A stretch of 59,091 nt of DNA from Euryarchaeota archaeon UBA557 (GTDB taxonomy: Archaea; Thermoplasmatota; Poseidoniia; Poseidoniales; Thalassarchaeaceae). The translations under genes and the position numbers were made by a program. The stretch lies in the NCBI GenBank assembly GCA_002503285.1, contig DARI01000003.1:1-59091 (forward strand), read 5' to 3'. A model generated the notes under the pieces. The model worked only from the letters and a program-made list of their open reading frames with translations. It did no database searches and had not been told where the DNA came from. This document shows positions 29,263 to 37,631 of the stretch, in pieces. Positions within the stretch are counted from its first letter, which is position 1, and each line of letters opens with the position of its first letter.

Positions 29263-30012
29263 ATGAGCAAGCGTTGGTTCCAAGAAAATCGACGTGACCC
29301 TTGGCGCAGAGAGGCTAGGTCTAAGGGCTACAGGGCTCGTTCTGCGTACAAATTAAAACAGATACAAGATAAATTCAGAATAATGAGGAAAGGCGATGCA
29401 GTCTTGGATGTTGGATGTCACCCTGGAGGTTGGACACAAGTAGTAGTCGAAGAAGTTGGATTTGATGGATTAGTAGTTGGAGTAGATTTGTTAGCTACTT
29501 CTCCTGTAGAAGGAGCAAGTATAATCATAGGAGATATAGGAAATACTTCCACTATTGACCAAATTTCAGAAATCTTAGATGGCCGAACATTAAACGCTGT
29601 TGTGAGTGATATTTCTCCAAAATTAACTGGGAGATACGATACTGACCAAGCAATTTCTTTAGAGTTATCAACACTAGTAATGGATACAGCAATGATCATC
29701 TTAGCACCAGGTGGGAATTTCGTGACGAAGATATTTCAAGGTACAGGCATTGAAGGATTAATGGAAGCAGCGAAACAAAGATTTTCCAATGTTCAAAGAT
29801 ATGCCCCCACAGCAAGTAGAAAAGCATCATCAGAAACGTATCTTGTTTGTCAAAATAAATTGCCGTGGTCTAAAAATAAAACTAATGGAGTAACCGCATT
29901 CCAACAGGTACAACAACATTTAGAAAAAATTAATGTCCTTGTAAAAAATTCTGAAGAAGATAATATTGAAACGAAGATAGGATTTAAGAAGATGAGTAAA
30001 AAGAAAGAGTAA
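29263..30012 (+). CDS. rlmE: RlmE/FtsJ-type 2'-O-ribose RNA methyltransferase
   Basis: This 249-residue SAM-dependent enzyme is predicted to methylate 23S rRNA at a 2'-hydroxyl. The catalytic tetrad K-D-K-E is intact: Lys30 (RSAYKL), Asp116 (VVSDISP), Lys156 (NFVTKIFQG) and Glu191 (SSETYLV). The SAM loop is VLDVGCHPGGWTQV (47-60). The last 50 residues are Lys-rich and could bind RNA; no TRAM domain is evident. The start codon 29263 is only 53 nt from the start of the divergent thioredoxin-fold gene, so the two promoters must be compact. Confidence 0.93.
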   Translation: MSKRWFQENRRDPWRREARSKGYRARSAYKLKQIQDKFRIMRKGDAVLDVGCHPGGWTQVVVEEVGFDGLVVGVDLLATSPVEGASIIIGDIGNTSTIDQISEILDGRTLNAVVSDISPKLTGRYDTDQAISLELSTLVMDTAMIILAPGGNFVTKIFQGTGIEGLMEAAKQRFSNVQRYAPTASRKASSETYLVCQNKLPWSKNKTNGVTAFQQVQQHLEKINVLVKNSEEDNIETKIGFKKMSKKKE

Positions 30013-30015
30013 ATA

Positions 30016-32595
30016 TTAATTCCCATTATTAGTTCTTACTTCTGATGCCAATAATCCTGGAAGTACCAGTAACGCCAGTATTAAAGAAAATGCTACCGAT
30101 ATTGAGCTGACTATTCCGAAGTCTTGTATTACAGGTATTGGTGAAAGAAGGAGCACTAAGAATCCGCAAATTGTAGTCCCAGCAGACATCAATAATGATG
30201 CGCCAGTAGTAGCGTACATATCCCTCATTGCTGACCAAACATCCATTCCATCTCTCCTATTTTCCTCAAATCTCCTCCATACATGTATGGAATAATCTAT
30301 TCCCAAGCCGATAGTTAGGGCGGTAATCATTACAGTCAAAACATTCCAATTTATTCCTAAAATGGCCATTGCACCAATAACCCATGAACCTGCTAAACCA
30401 ACTGGAAGTATTACCACTAATGATTGACCTATTCTCCTGGTCAGAATGACCAGTACTGCTAAAGAAACAGCGAGACTAATTCCTGTCGAACTCACAATTG
30501 AAGAAATTAGACTAGAAAGGACATTCGATAAAACTATTAAATCCCCATCAACATATGCTCTACCTTCAATATCTTCTTCGATTAAAGTTAGTTCAATATC
30601 AAATTCTCTTGCGATATCATCGACTTGATTGCTAGATTGGGCTTCTACATCAATTCTTAAAATTAAGAAATTTATACTATTTACTAAATCATTTGAATTA
30701 GATGAATCAATTGAAACATATGATTCAGTTCTTTCTGCCCATGAAAATCCACGTAATTGATCACCAATGCTATCGTTGGAAAGTAATTCTTTAACTGCCG
30801 AGGAAAGGTCCCCCTGTTGAAAATTCTCAGTCACAAAAATATCATTTCCGAATAATTCCATATTGTGACGGGCTCCGAAGTTTTCATCTTGGATTACCAT
30901 ATCTTTTAAGATAAGATATAAACTATCATAGGAAGGCCATTCGTTACTGGAGCCGCTGACTTCCGTCGATACTACTGCTGGAATTCTCAGAAGAGATTGA
31001 TCAAATCCACGTAAAGCAGAAATAATTTTTTCTTCATCTTCAAAGAATTCAGAGTTTACATTTGGCTCAATCAAAATATATACTGATTTTAAAGCATCTA
31101 CTTCGTAAGAGTCATAGATATTATTCCTTACTTCCATTATTTCCATATCATCTTCGGAAAGGAAATCAGTTAATTCAAAACTAGTATCTAGGCCCCTCTG
31201 GGCTACAATTACCGAACCAGCAGTAATTAAAACAACAAGAAGAAGTACTCTAGTAGTATTATTTTTTTGAAAATTAGTTGCTTTGTCTGCAACTTTATCT
31301 AAATTTATTCCTCTCCTTGGCATAGTGCCAGCAGTTTTTTCAACAACGACGTGTAATGCACCAACCGTTACTGTACTTGCTACAAATGCTGAAATTACAC
31401 CTAAAGCAAGAGTGAATCCAAAGGCTTGTAACGGGGGCAATGGAGATAATGAGTTAGCAGAGAATGCGAATACTGTAGTTACAACTGCTAAACTTAAAGC
31501 AACTCGAATTTTCATGAATGATTGTATCCATGCCTTAGCAGCGGTATCAGTATTTGATCTTGCTTTTTCATAACCAGTTTGTAAATGTATACAATAATCT
31601 ATTCCTAAGCCCAATACTACAGGCGCCACTGCTACTTCTAGAATTGTAAAACCTATTCCTAGCATAGATATTATGCCATATGTCCAGACAAGTGAAGCAG
31701 ACAGGCCTAACAATGGTGCTGCAACCATCATGAATGATCTAAAGGTAATTGCTAACAATAATACCACGATTAAAATTGCTAGAACTAATAAATAAACTAA
31801 ATCATCCAATGTCGCTTGATTAATATCATTACTAACTAATGAGTCTGAAATAACACCATATTGCAAAGGTAAATTATAATCTAAAGGGTCATTATCAGAC
31901 AATAAATCACGTATACCGTCCGCAAAAATAAGATTGTCTTCTTCTTTTAGATCACCGGACATTTCTATTATCCAAAGTGTACTTGATGCATGTGGCATAG
32001 GATTTCCTATTTGTTCTTCAAGCCAGTCACATACTGGTTCAAAATTAAAGTCCTCGTTGAGCATCACAGATGACGCAAATGATGCTGATGCAATAGTTTT
32101 TTCATCGTCAACAAGCGATGATGAGCAACTTTCACTATTCACAAAAACTGAATTAAGTAAATCTCCCCATTCGGCAAAATCGTAAAGATTACCAGAATAA
32201 TTGCTTTCAAGAATTGCACGGTTCATAATATCGGCAGCGTTGAGTTGAGATTTTATGAAATTACCATTAGATTTTGAATAATTGTCAATCATTTGATAAT
32301 CATCAAAGAGTTGTTTTAATGCTCCAATTTCCAAGACACTCGAGTTTTGTTGAGTTGTTTTTACATCAATATATATTAATTCACCGGATTTTCCAATTTC
32401 GTCATATATTCGAGACATTGCATCTTCATCATTGGTCTCAGGGGCAAAGGAAGATAGGTCTGTAGAAAATGTAGGAAGCGGAGACAAAAAAGTTGCTAGA
32501 ATAAGTGTAGCAAAAAGGCTTAAAACAACTATTGGAAAAGCCATTCTTTCAAAAAGTTCAGAAAACCTTTCAGAAGGCTGGTCAGCAACGGCCAT
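30016..32595 (-). CDS. second RND-superfamily (MMPL/HAE3-type) membrane transporter
   Basis: From ATG 32595 this is 859 residues. The longer frame to 32754 would extend over the divergent rpoL region and lacks family character. The N-terminal helix (IVVLSLFATLILATFL) precedes a large external loop with two Cys. Two RND helix bundles carry VLGLGIDYCIHLQTGYEKA and IGLGIDYSIHVWRRFEE. It is distantly similar to the protein at 22.6-25.9 kb but shorter, and it lacks the EF-hand-like loop. Members of this family move lipidic or hydrophobic compounds out of cells; the archaeal substrates are unknown. It converges with rlmE with only a 3-nt gap. Confidence 0.9.
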   Translation of the reverse strand: MAVADQPSERFSELFERMAFPIVVLSLFATLILATFLSPLPTFSTDLSSFAPETNDEDAMSRIYDEIGKSGELIYIDVKTTQQNSSVLEIGALKQLFDDYQMIDNYSKSNGNFIKSQLNAADIMNRAILESNYSGNLYDFAEWGDLLNSVFVNSESCSSSLVDDEKTIASASFASSVMLNEDFNFEPVCDWLEEQIGNPMPHASSTLWIIEMSGDLKEEDNLIFADGIRDLLSDNDPLDYNLPLQYGVISDSLVSNDINQATLDDLVYLLVLAILIVVLLLAITFRSFMMVAAPLLGLSASLVWTYGIISMLGIGFTILEVAVAPVVLGLGIDYCIHLQTGYEKARSNTDTAAKAWIQSFMKIRVALSLAVVTTVFAFSANSLSPLPPLQAFGFTLALGVISAFVASTVTVGALHVVVEKTAGTMPRRGINLDKVADKATNFQKNNTTRVLLLVVLITAGSVIVAQRGLDTSFELTDFLSEDDMEIMEVRNNIYDSYEVDALKSVYILIEPNVNSEFFEDEEKIISALRGFDQSLLRIPAVVSTEVSGSSNEWPSYDSLYLILKDMVIQDENFGARHNMELFGNDIFVTENFQQGDLSSAVKELLSNDSIGDQLRGFSWAERTESYVSIDSSNSNDLVNSINFLILRIDVEAQSSNQVDDIAREFDIELTLIEEDIEGRAYVDGDLIVLSNVLSSLISSIVSSTGISLAVSLAVLVILTRRIGQSLVVILPVGLAGSWVIGAMAILGINWNVLTVMITALTIGLGIDYSIHVWRRFEENRRDGMDVWSAMRDMYATTGASLLMSAGTTICGFLVLLLSPIPVIQDFGIVSSISVAFSLILALLVLPGLLASEVRTNNGN

Positions 32596-32704
32596 GTCCC
32601 GCGCTATGGATGCTGATGTATAACTTAGGGTGAATTTGAATCGGAGATTGAACGTATTATTAGGAAAGGTCTCAAAAGGGATGGGTAGGTCGAAAGGTCG
32701 TCTT

Positions 32705-32962
32705 ATGTCAATCAAAGTACTAAAAAATGAAGGTCGTGAATTAAGAATCCGCATTAGTGGAGAAAGTCATACAACATTACAGGTGTTTAGATCTAGATTG
32801 AATGCAAGTAAAGATGTAGAATACGCTAACTATTTTCAAAATCATCCCGATCTAGATGATCCAGAGATTTTCATAAGGGCCATGAAGGGTAAAAAGGGCG
32901 AAAAAGTTTTTAGAGATTTATGTAAGAATTTATCTAAAGAAATTTCAGGAATTAAACTCTGA
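32705..32962 (+). CDS. rpoL: DNA-directed RNA polymerase subunit L (Rpb11-like)
   Basis: This 85-residue subunit dimerises with subunit D to nucleate polymerase assembly. From ATG 32705 the protein begins MSIKVLKNEGRELRI. The family signature ISGESHTTLQVFRSRLN is followed by VEYANYFQNHPDLDDPEIFIRA, matching the conserved GExHTL...LxxxPxVxxAxYxxxHP pattern. The frame extends upstream to 32630, but those 25 residues do not fit the family. The stop lies 8 nt before truD, so the two form an operon. Confidence 0.9.
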   Translation: MSIKVLKNEGRELRIRISGESHTTLQVFRSRLNASKDVEYANYFQNHPDLDDPEIFIRAMKGKKGEKVFRDLCKNLSKEISGIKL

Positions 32963-32970
32963 GAGGCGGT

Positions 32971-34371
32971 GTGAAATTGGCTAACAGCTCTCTAGAGGAG
33001 CACTTGGGACTTTCAGAATGGGTTTCGCCAACAGATGGAATTGGAGGAATCTTAAAATCTAGGGTTGAAGATTTTAGAGTTGAAGAGATATCTAAAGTAC
33101 CTGCATTAGATTCAAAGGGACGTTTTACAATTACAAGAATAACGATGACTAATTGGGAAACAAACAGATTCTTAAAAAGATTATCAAGTGCGTGCGGAAT
33201 AAGTCGAAATAGAGTTTTTACATCAGGAATGAAAGATAAAAGAGCCGTTACGACACAAATAGTCGTCATTGATGCACCCATGCATAAAGTTGAGAAAGTA
33301 AAAATTCCAGATAGTATAATTGAAATTTTAGGTAGAACGCATCAGAAAGTAGGCATGAGTGATCATGATGGAAATAGATTTACGATAACTGTTCGTGGAT
33401 GTTGTGATTCAAACGGGAATCCTCTAGACGGAAAAGAAGCTATGAAGCGAGTAAATCAAATTAGATCTGACCTATCTCATAAATTAGGTGCTGACGCATT
33501 TCCAAATTGGATAGGTCCGCAGAGATTTGGGTCAACTAGGCCAGTGACACCTGAAGTTGGCAGAGCAGTCGTAAATGGAGATTACAAAATGGCAGTCGAT
33601 CAATATTTAGGAATGGAGGGTAAAAATGCACAAGAAGAAGTTCGTAATTTCCGAAAAATGTGGAGAGAAAGTAGCAATGTCGAAGAGTGTTTGAACATAA
33701 TTCCCGAACGTCTAGGATATGAAAGAAATATTTTAGAGAGGCTATTGAAGAAACCTGAAGATTATAGATCCGCATTTATGGCATTACCGAATTCATTACA
33801 ACTACTAACAATTCACTCTGTTCAGTCATTAACCTTTAATTATTCTTTAAGAGGTAGATTAAAGCATAAATTGCCAATAATATTTCCAGTAATTGGAGAT
33901 ATAGTAGCGCCAGTTCACCCGAACGGCCGAATAGATGCGAGTAAGATGGCATATGTTTCAGAAAGTAATCTTGAAAGATGTAAAAGGAATTGTATTTCTG
34001 GAAGATTGGCGGTTACTGGCCCTTTGCCAGGATTAGAGTCTGCATTAGCCAAAGATATACCTGGAGAAATTGAGAGCCAAGCCCTAAAAGATACTGATCT
34101 TCATGAAGTAGATTGGAGAATTGAAAAAATTCCGAGACTGACTTCTTCCGGAACTAGAAGGCCATTATCTGTCTTCTTCAGAGAGTTCAGTGTTAGTGAA
34201 GCCACAGAAGTTAATGACCTGACATCTGGAAGATGGGTGGATGGAACATTAGATGGTGATAGATGGCACCCAGAAGGTGCCTGCCTTAGAATAAAATTTG
34301 CACTACCGCCTGGGACTTATGCGACAGTTTTGATGAGAGAATTTATGCGATCACCTTTAGATCATTATTAA
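32971..34371 (+). CDS. truD: tRNA pseudouridine(13) synthase TruD
   Basis: This 466-residue enzyme isomerises uridine 13 of tRNA. The catalytic Asp89 lies in the hallmark SGMKDKRAVTTQ (85-96). NWIGPQRFGSTRPVTPEVG near 175-193 is the second conserved element, and the roughly 150-residue TruD insertion domain follows. Translation starts with GTG 32971, preceded at 32961-32968 by GAGGCGGT, a reasonable ribosome binding site. It is co-transcribed with rpoL. The 3' end is convergent with the EF-1beta gene. Confidence 0.94.
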   Translation: MKLANSSLEEHLGLSEWVSPTDGIGGILKSRVEDFRVEEISKVPALDSKGRFTITRITMTNWETNRFLKRLSSACGISRNRVFTSGMKDKRAVTTQIVVIDAPMHKVEKVKIPDSIIEILGRTHQKVGMSDHDGNRFTITVRGCCDSNGNPLDGKEAMKRVNQIRSDLSHKLGADAFPNWIGPQRFGSTRPVTPEVGRAVVNGDYKMAVDQYLGMEGKNAQEEVRNFRKMWRESSNVEECLNIIPERLGYERNILERLLKKPEDYRSAFMALPNSLQLLTIHSVQSLTFNYSLRGRLKHKLPIIFPVIGDIVAPVHPNGRIDASKMAYVSESNLERCKRNCISGRLAVTGPLPGLESALAKDIPGEIESQALKDTDLHEVDWRIEKIPRLTSSGTRRPLSVFFREFSVSEATEVNDLTSGRWVDGTLDGDRWHPEGACLRIKFALPPGTYATVLMREFMRSPLDHY

Positions 34372-34389
34372 ATTAATTTTTTATAAAAA

Positions 34390-34656
34390 TTAAAGACGAC
34401 CCATTTCAAGGGTTTCGACCTGCCCCACCAGAGTGTCTAATGAGCGAATTTTTTCTTCAAAACCATCTACGATTCCTTCGCCCTCGCCGAGCACTGCTTG
34501 TACTTCTATATACATCATTCCGAATGCTAATGGCTTTATTTCTACTGCCTGTACTTCAGGTAAATCTTCAATCAATCCAGCTATTGCAGCATAATCTGGT
34601 GCAGCTTCTTCTGGTTGATCCATAGTTACTTTGTATTTTACGACAACATGACCCAT
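34390..34656 (-). CDS. ef1b: translation elongation factor 1-beta
   Basis: This 88-residue guanine-nucleotide exchange factor for EF-1alpha is full length for archaea when started at ATG 34656. The pattern VVVKYKVTMDQPEEAAPDY, then VEIKPLAFGMMYIEVQAVLGE and a C-terminal VGQVETLEMGRL, is diagnostic. It follows the zinc-ribbon gene with 21 nt between them on the same strand, a gene pair widely kept in archaea. Confidence 0.94.
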   Translation of the reverse strand: MGHVVVKYKVTMDQPEEAAPDYAAIAGLIEDLPEVQAVEIKPLAFGMMYIEVQAVLGEGEGIVDGFEEKIRSLDTLVGQVETLEMGRL

Positions 34657-34677
34657 ATTATTGCACTCCATTTAATT

Positions 34678-34845
34678 TTAAGGACCTTGGAAGCTACATT
34701 CAGGACAGATATATGCTATTCCTTGAACTCTACATTGTTCGCTTCTACCAATAAAATGATTACATTCAGGGCATTTAAAGGAAGTACTTCGATTGCTAAC
34801 TAGTGGCACTCCTGAAGAAGTACAAACGGTAATCTTTCTTGACAT
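34678..34845 (-). CDS. archaeal zinc-ribbon protein (HVO_2753-like), 55 residues, two Cys replaced
   Basis: A complete 55-codon frame runs from ATG 34845 to TAA 34678. It has the pattern SFKCPEC near 22-28 and YICPECSFQGP at the C-terminus, typical of the small archaeal zinc-ribbon family encoded beside EF-1beta. Family members usually have four CxxC pairs. Here the first pair reads CTSS and the third RSEQC, so two of eight Cys are Ser. Homologues are thought to bind nucleic acid or act near the ribosome, but the function is not established here. The 21-nt spacing to ef1b implies co-transcription. Confidence 0.85.
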   Translation of the reverse strand: MSRKITVCTSSGVPLVSNRSTSFKCPECNHFIGRSEQCRVQGIAYICPECSFQGP

Positions 34846-34941
34846 TAACAATCCTCTATGTGCCCGCCGAGAGATGACCCCTTTTTAGCGTTGATTGAAA
34901 AATAAAAAATCTCTTATGAGATAAATTTGAGATAATATTAG

Positions 34942-34952
34942 TTATTTATATG
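34942..34952 (+). promoter_or_regulatory. TATA-like box upstream of the cupin gene
   Basis: TTATTTATATG lies about 43-53 nt upstream of ATG 34995. Normal spacing predicts transcription starting near 34973-34978 with a short leader. The remainder of 34846-34994 is AT-rich; I see nothing else in it. Confidence 0.35.
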
Positions 34953-34994
34953 ATTTAACTTATCAAAAACTACAAAGTCTAGAGTAATGCGGTT

Positions 34995-35450
34995 ATGTAC
35001 ATGGAATCTAATGATTTACCACGAAAAGAATCAAAGACAGATTTAAGTAACTATGTGACGAATGAAGGAGGGATATGGAGTCTAAGAGGTACTGAGAAAG
35101 TTAGAGGTTGGAATAATATCGAATATGCTGCTGGCTTATCTGGAAAAAATACATCTGCAACTAAACTTTCAATGAACAGGGCATATATTCCGCCTAGTGG
35201 AGTAGCGAATGCCCACATTCATGTTGATTTTGATGTTATGATATACTTATTAGAAGGTAGTGTGAGGCACGAATATGGCGCAGGATGTAAAAAATCAGTT
35301 GTGCATAGTGCAGGAGACATGTTCTTCATAGAACCTGGATTACCTCATGAAGTCTTTAATTGCTCAGAAACAGAATGGGTGCACGCCATCGTAGCGAGAT
35401 CTGATGCTTCTGAATGGCAAAATATAATTCCATATGACCGTAACGTCTGA
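34995..35450 (+). CDS. single-domain cupin protein
   Basis: This 151-residue cytoplasmic protein has both cupin motifs. Motif 1 is AHIHVDFDVMIYLLEGSVRHEYG, giving two metal-ligand His but Asp where Glu is common. Motif 2 is GDMFFIEPGLPHEVFN, with the third His. It could be an isomerase, a dioxygenase or a binding protein; nothing nearby narrows this. ATG 34995 and ATG 35001 are both possible starts. It is monocistronic and converges with the DUF2240-like gene. Confidence 0.82.
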   Translation: MYMESNDLPRKESKTDLSNYVTNEGGIWSLRGTEKVRGWNNIEYAAGLSGKNTSATKLSMNRAYIPPSGVANAHIHVDFDVMIYLLEGSVRHEYGAGCKKSVVHSAGDMFFIEPGLPHEVFNCSETEWVHAIVARSDASEWQNIIPYDRNV

Positions 35451-35478
35451 GTGATATATATGTATATATTTATTTGAA

Positions 35479-36036
35479 TTAACTATTGTCAATTATATCA
35501 ATTATTTTATTCATATCTAATCCCTGCTCGCGGGCCAATAAGCAAACTGCCATCCAAAGGCTGATTGGCCCGAGTGCCATTTTTTTACGTTCTGATCTTC
35601 GGATAACTTCCCTTTTGCTCAATTCTGATTTTTTAGAGACAAAATTTAATAATTTAACCATTTTTTCATCATTATAATTAACATCTTTTTTACCTAGATG
35701 GGTAGATTCCGAAATTATAATTTTCTCATTTTCTAAAGGTTTAATTCCAGAAGATTTATTAAATTCTGAAATATTCAAAATATCATTTAAATTTGGTTTC
35801 CAGCTCAATGGAGGTTGAGCCAAAATTAGACTTGGATTAAAAGAAAAATGATTGTTTGAATTGATTATCCATTTTTTATCTAAAAGGTGTGAGAATAATA
35901 ACATAGAGTCGTCAGGATTAAACCATTGAAAATCTAAAGACCAACTGCGTATTATCTCATCTTTATTTAGAAATGGAAATCCATCTGAAAATGTAGAAAA
36001 TAATAATTTAGAAATCTCATTTGGTAGTTCTTCCAT
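35479..36036 (-). CDS. archaeal DUF2240-like protein
   Basis: This 185-residue soluble protein resembles the archaeal DUF2240 family. It has an N-terminal winged-helix-like part (DEIIRSWSLDFQWFNPDDSMLLFSHLLDKKWII), a FNPSL segment, and a C-terminal helical part ending ALGPISLWMAVCLLAREQGLDMNKII, like the usual A-x-ALYARREGVD ending. The middle (about 95-125) is poorly conserved and charged. Family function is unknown. It stands alone, convergent with the cupin gene and divergent from the HEAT-repeat gene. Confidence 0.7.
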   Translation of the reverse strand: MEELPNEISKLLFSTFSDGFPFLNKDEIIRSWSLDFQWFNPDDSMLLFSHLLDKKWIINSNNHFSFNPSLILAQPPLSWKPNLNDILNISEFNKSSGIKPLENEKIIISESTHLGKKDVNYNDEKMVKLLNFVSKKSELSKREVIRRSERKKMALGPISLWMAVCLLAREQGLDMNKIIDIIDNS

Positions 36037-36107
36037 AGTTATACGTCAATAATAAACTTATAAAAAGTTATTATTTTTAATAAATCATAAAGTCGTTTGG
36101 TTGAATA

Positions 36108-37349
36108 ATGAGGGAGCCTTCGGCGGGTCGAAATAAAATGTCTAGAGAGTATATCGCTCGTGATCCTCGTACCGGTAAGGCCATACAAAAGTTCAACCAA
36201 ACTTATCAAGATGAAGATATCCGTGCACTATTGCCTCAATCTGGGCCATGGCAAAGAATACCATTACAGGACATACTGTTACTTGCCAGTGGAAAGGTAA
36301 AAAAAATTGAATTGCCGATTAATGATGGTAGAGGGGGTTTTGCAGGAAGAATTGATGGAATCAAAGCATTAAATAGAGTTTTAGGGTCAGATGTAGATAA
36401 GGCACATTCAATACTTCTTGATGCACTAGATGATGATTATCCCGATGTAAGGATCGCTGCTTTGAAGTCAATGCCCTCGTTTTCATTACGTAAAAGTACC
36501 TCAATTTTTCAGTTTCTTTCTGATCGGTTGATGGATGAAAATGATGCAGTTAGAGAAGAATCCAGAATATGTTTAAAATTGTTGTCACCGATATTTCCAT
36601 CCGGATGTGAGGATATACTAAGAAGGGAATTAAGGAGTCAAATAATGACGAATCGTGGGGATGCATTTGAAGCATTAAGATTAACGGCGAAAAGATGGCC
36701 TGAAGCTGGGTGTCTGCATTTAGACGAATTAATTAGAGAGGAGGACACTGATTTGAGAAGGAGAGGCTCTAAAATTCTTAAAACAATCGCCGCAAATGGT
36801 GGTGCAACTGGATGGGATCTTATCAGTTGGTCATTGCAAGATGAGGATATTCAAGTCAGAAGAAATGCATCACAGACGTTTCCGAAACTAGTTGTTTCTG
36901 AGCCACGCATTGCCACCATACTTGTAGAATCAGCAATTGAAGAAGATGATAATGTAATACGTAAAGCAGTCATTAAGACCCTAAAAAGATTAGATATGCA
37001 AAATCCAAGAGTTACTAGGATGATAATTGATGGGGCTCGTTCCAGAGATGTTGAATTCAGAAAAGCATGCATAGGGCAGTTGTCCATAATATTAAGTGGA
37101 GATAGACTTAGAGAAGTAGCAGAAGAATTGTTAAGGCATGAAACCGATCTTGAATTGAGAAAGAAATTGACATCATTATCTGTGGACATTACTATGGAAG
37201 GTACGGAATCACAGAAAAATCAATTCTTAGCAGCATTGGATTACGTCGATGATGAAGAAGATAAATCAATAGAAATCTTAAAGCCCATTAAAAAAATTAA
37301 GGGTGAGGATGATAAACGAGAGTTGGGTCGGCGAGATAGAGAGGACTAA
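36108..37349 (+). CDS. HEAT-repeat protein
   Basis: This 413-residue protein starts at ATG 36108 or 36138. After a basic N-terminus with a phosphate-binding-like SREYIARDPRTGKA, it is built of about eight HEAT-type helical pairs. Recognisable units include DALDDDYPDVRIAALKSMPSF, SDRLMDENDAVREESRICL, REEDTDLRRRGSKILKTIA and SLQDEDIQVRRNASQTF, each with the D-x-VRxxA-like turn. Such proteins are scaffolds for protein or RNA binding. It heads a tight operon: 2 nt to the 89-residue gene and then a DEAD-box helicase, which suggests a role in RNA or ribosome metabolism. No enzyme motif is seen. Confidence 0.85.
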   Translation: MREPSAGRNKMSREYIARDPRTGKAIQKFNQTYQDEDIRALLPQSGPWQRIPLQDILLLASGKVKKIELPINDGRGGFAGRIDGIKALNRVLGSDVDKAHSILLDALDDDYPDVRIAALKSMPSFSLRKSTSIFQFLSDRLMDENDAVREESRICLKLLSPIFPSGCEDILRRELRSQIMTNRGDAFEALRLTAKRWPEAGCLHLDELIREEDTDLRRRGSKILKTIAANGGATGWDLISWSLQDEDIQVRRNASQTFPKLVVSEPRIATILVESAIEEDDNVIRKAVIKTLKRLDMQNPRVTRMIIDGARSRDVEFRKACIGQLSIILSGDRLREVAEELLRHETDLELRKKLTSLSVDITMEGTESQKNQFLAALDYVDDEEDKSIEILKPIKKIKGEDDKRELGRRDRED

Positions 37350-37351
37350 AG

Positions 37352-37621
37352 ATGACTGATGACTTTGATGAAAAGGAATCCCAGTTTAATGCACTATGGG
37401 ATAGTGAAAATAGGTCAAAAAGGTTGAAATTTAGGCAATATATGAAGAATCATGTATTGCAAAAATTCCATAAAAGAAACCAAGAACAATTCGCAACTGC
37501 CGACAAGGGACATTATAATCACAGTTTTTCTAGTGATGATCAATTTTTAACCAGAGAAAATTGTAGAAAATATTGGATGGGGCAACTTCAGAAGGAAATT
37601 CGAGATGCTGAAACCTTCTGA
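37352..37621 (+). CDS. hypothetical charged protein, 89 residues
   Basis: I do not recognise this 89-residue protein. It is highly charged and predicted to be mostly helical, with basic patches (SKRLKFRQYMKNHVLQKFHKRN) and aromatic residues, and has no membrane segment or signal peptide. ATG 37352 lies 2 nt after the HEAT gene's stop, and its own stop is 10 nt before the DEAD helicase, so its place in the operon supports it as a real gene. RNA or ribosome binding is a plausible guess from the basic character. Confidence 0.75.
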   Translation: MTDDFDEKESQFNALWDSENRSKRLKFRQYMKNHVLQKFHKRNQEQFATADKGHYNHSFSSDDQFLTRENCRKYWMGQLQKEIRDAETF

Positions 37622-37631
37622 GGGCGATTAA

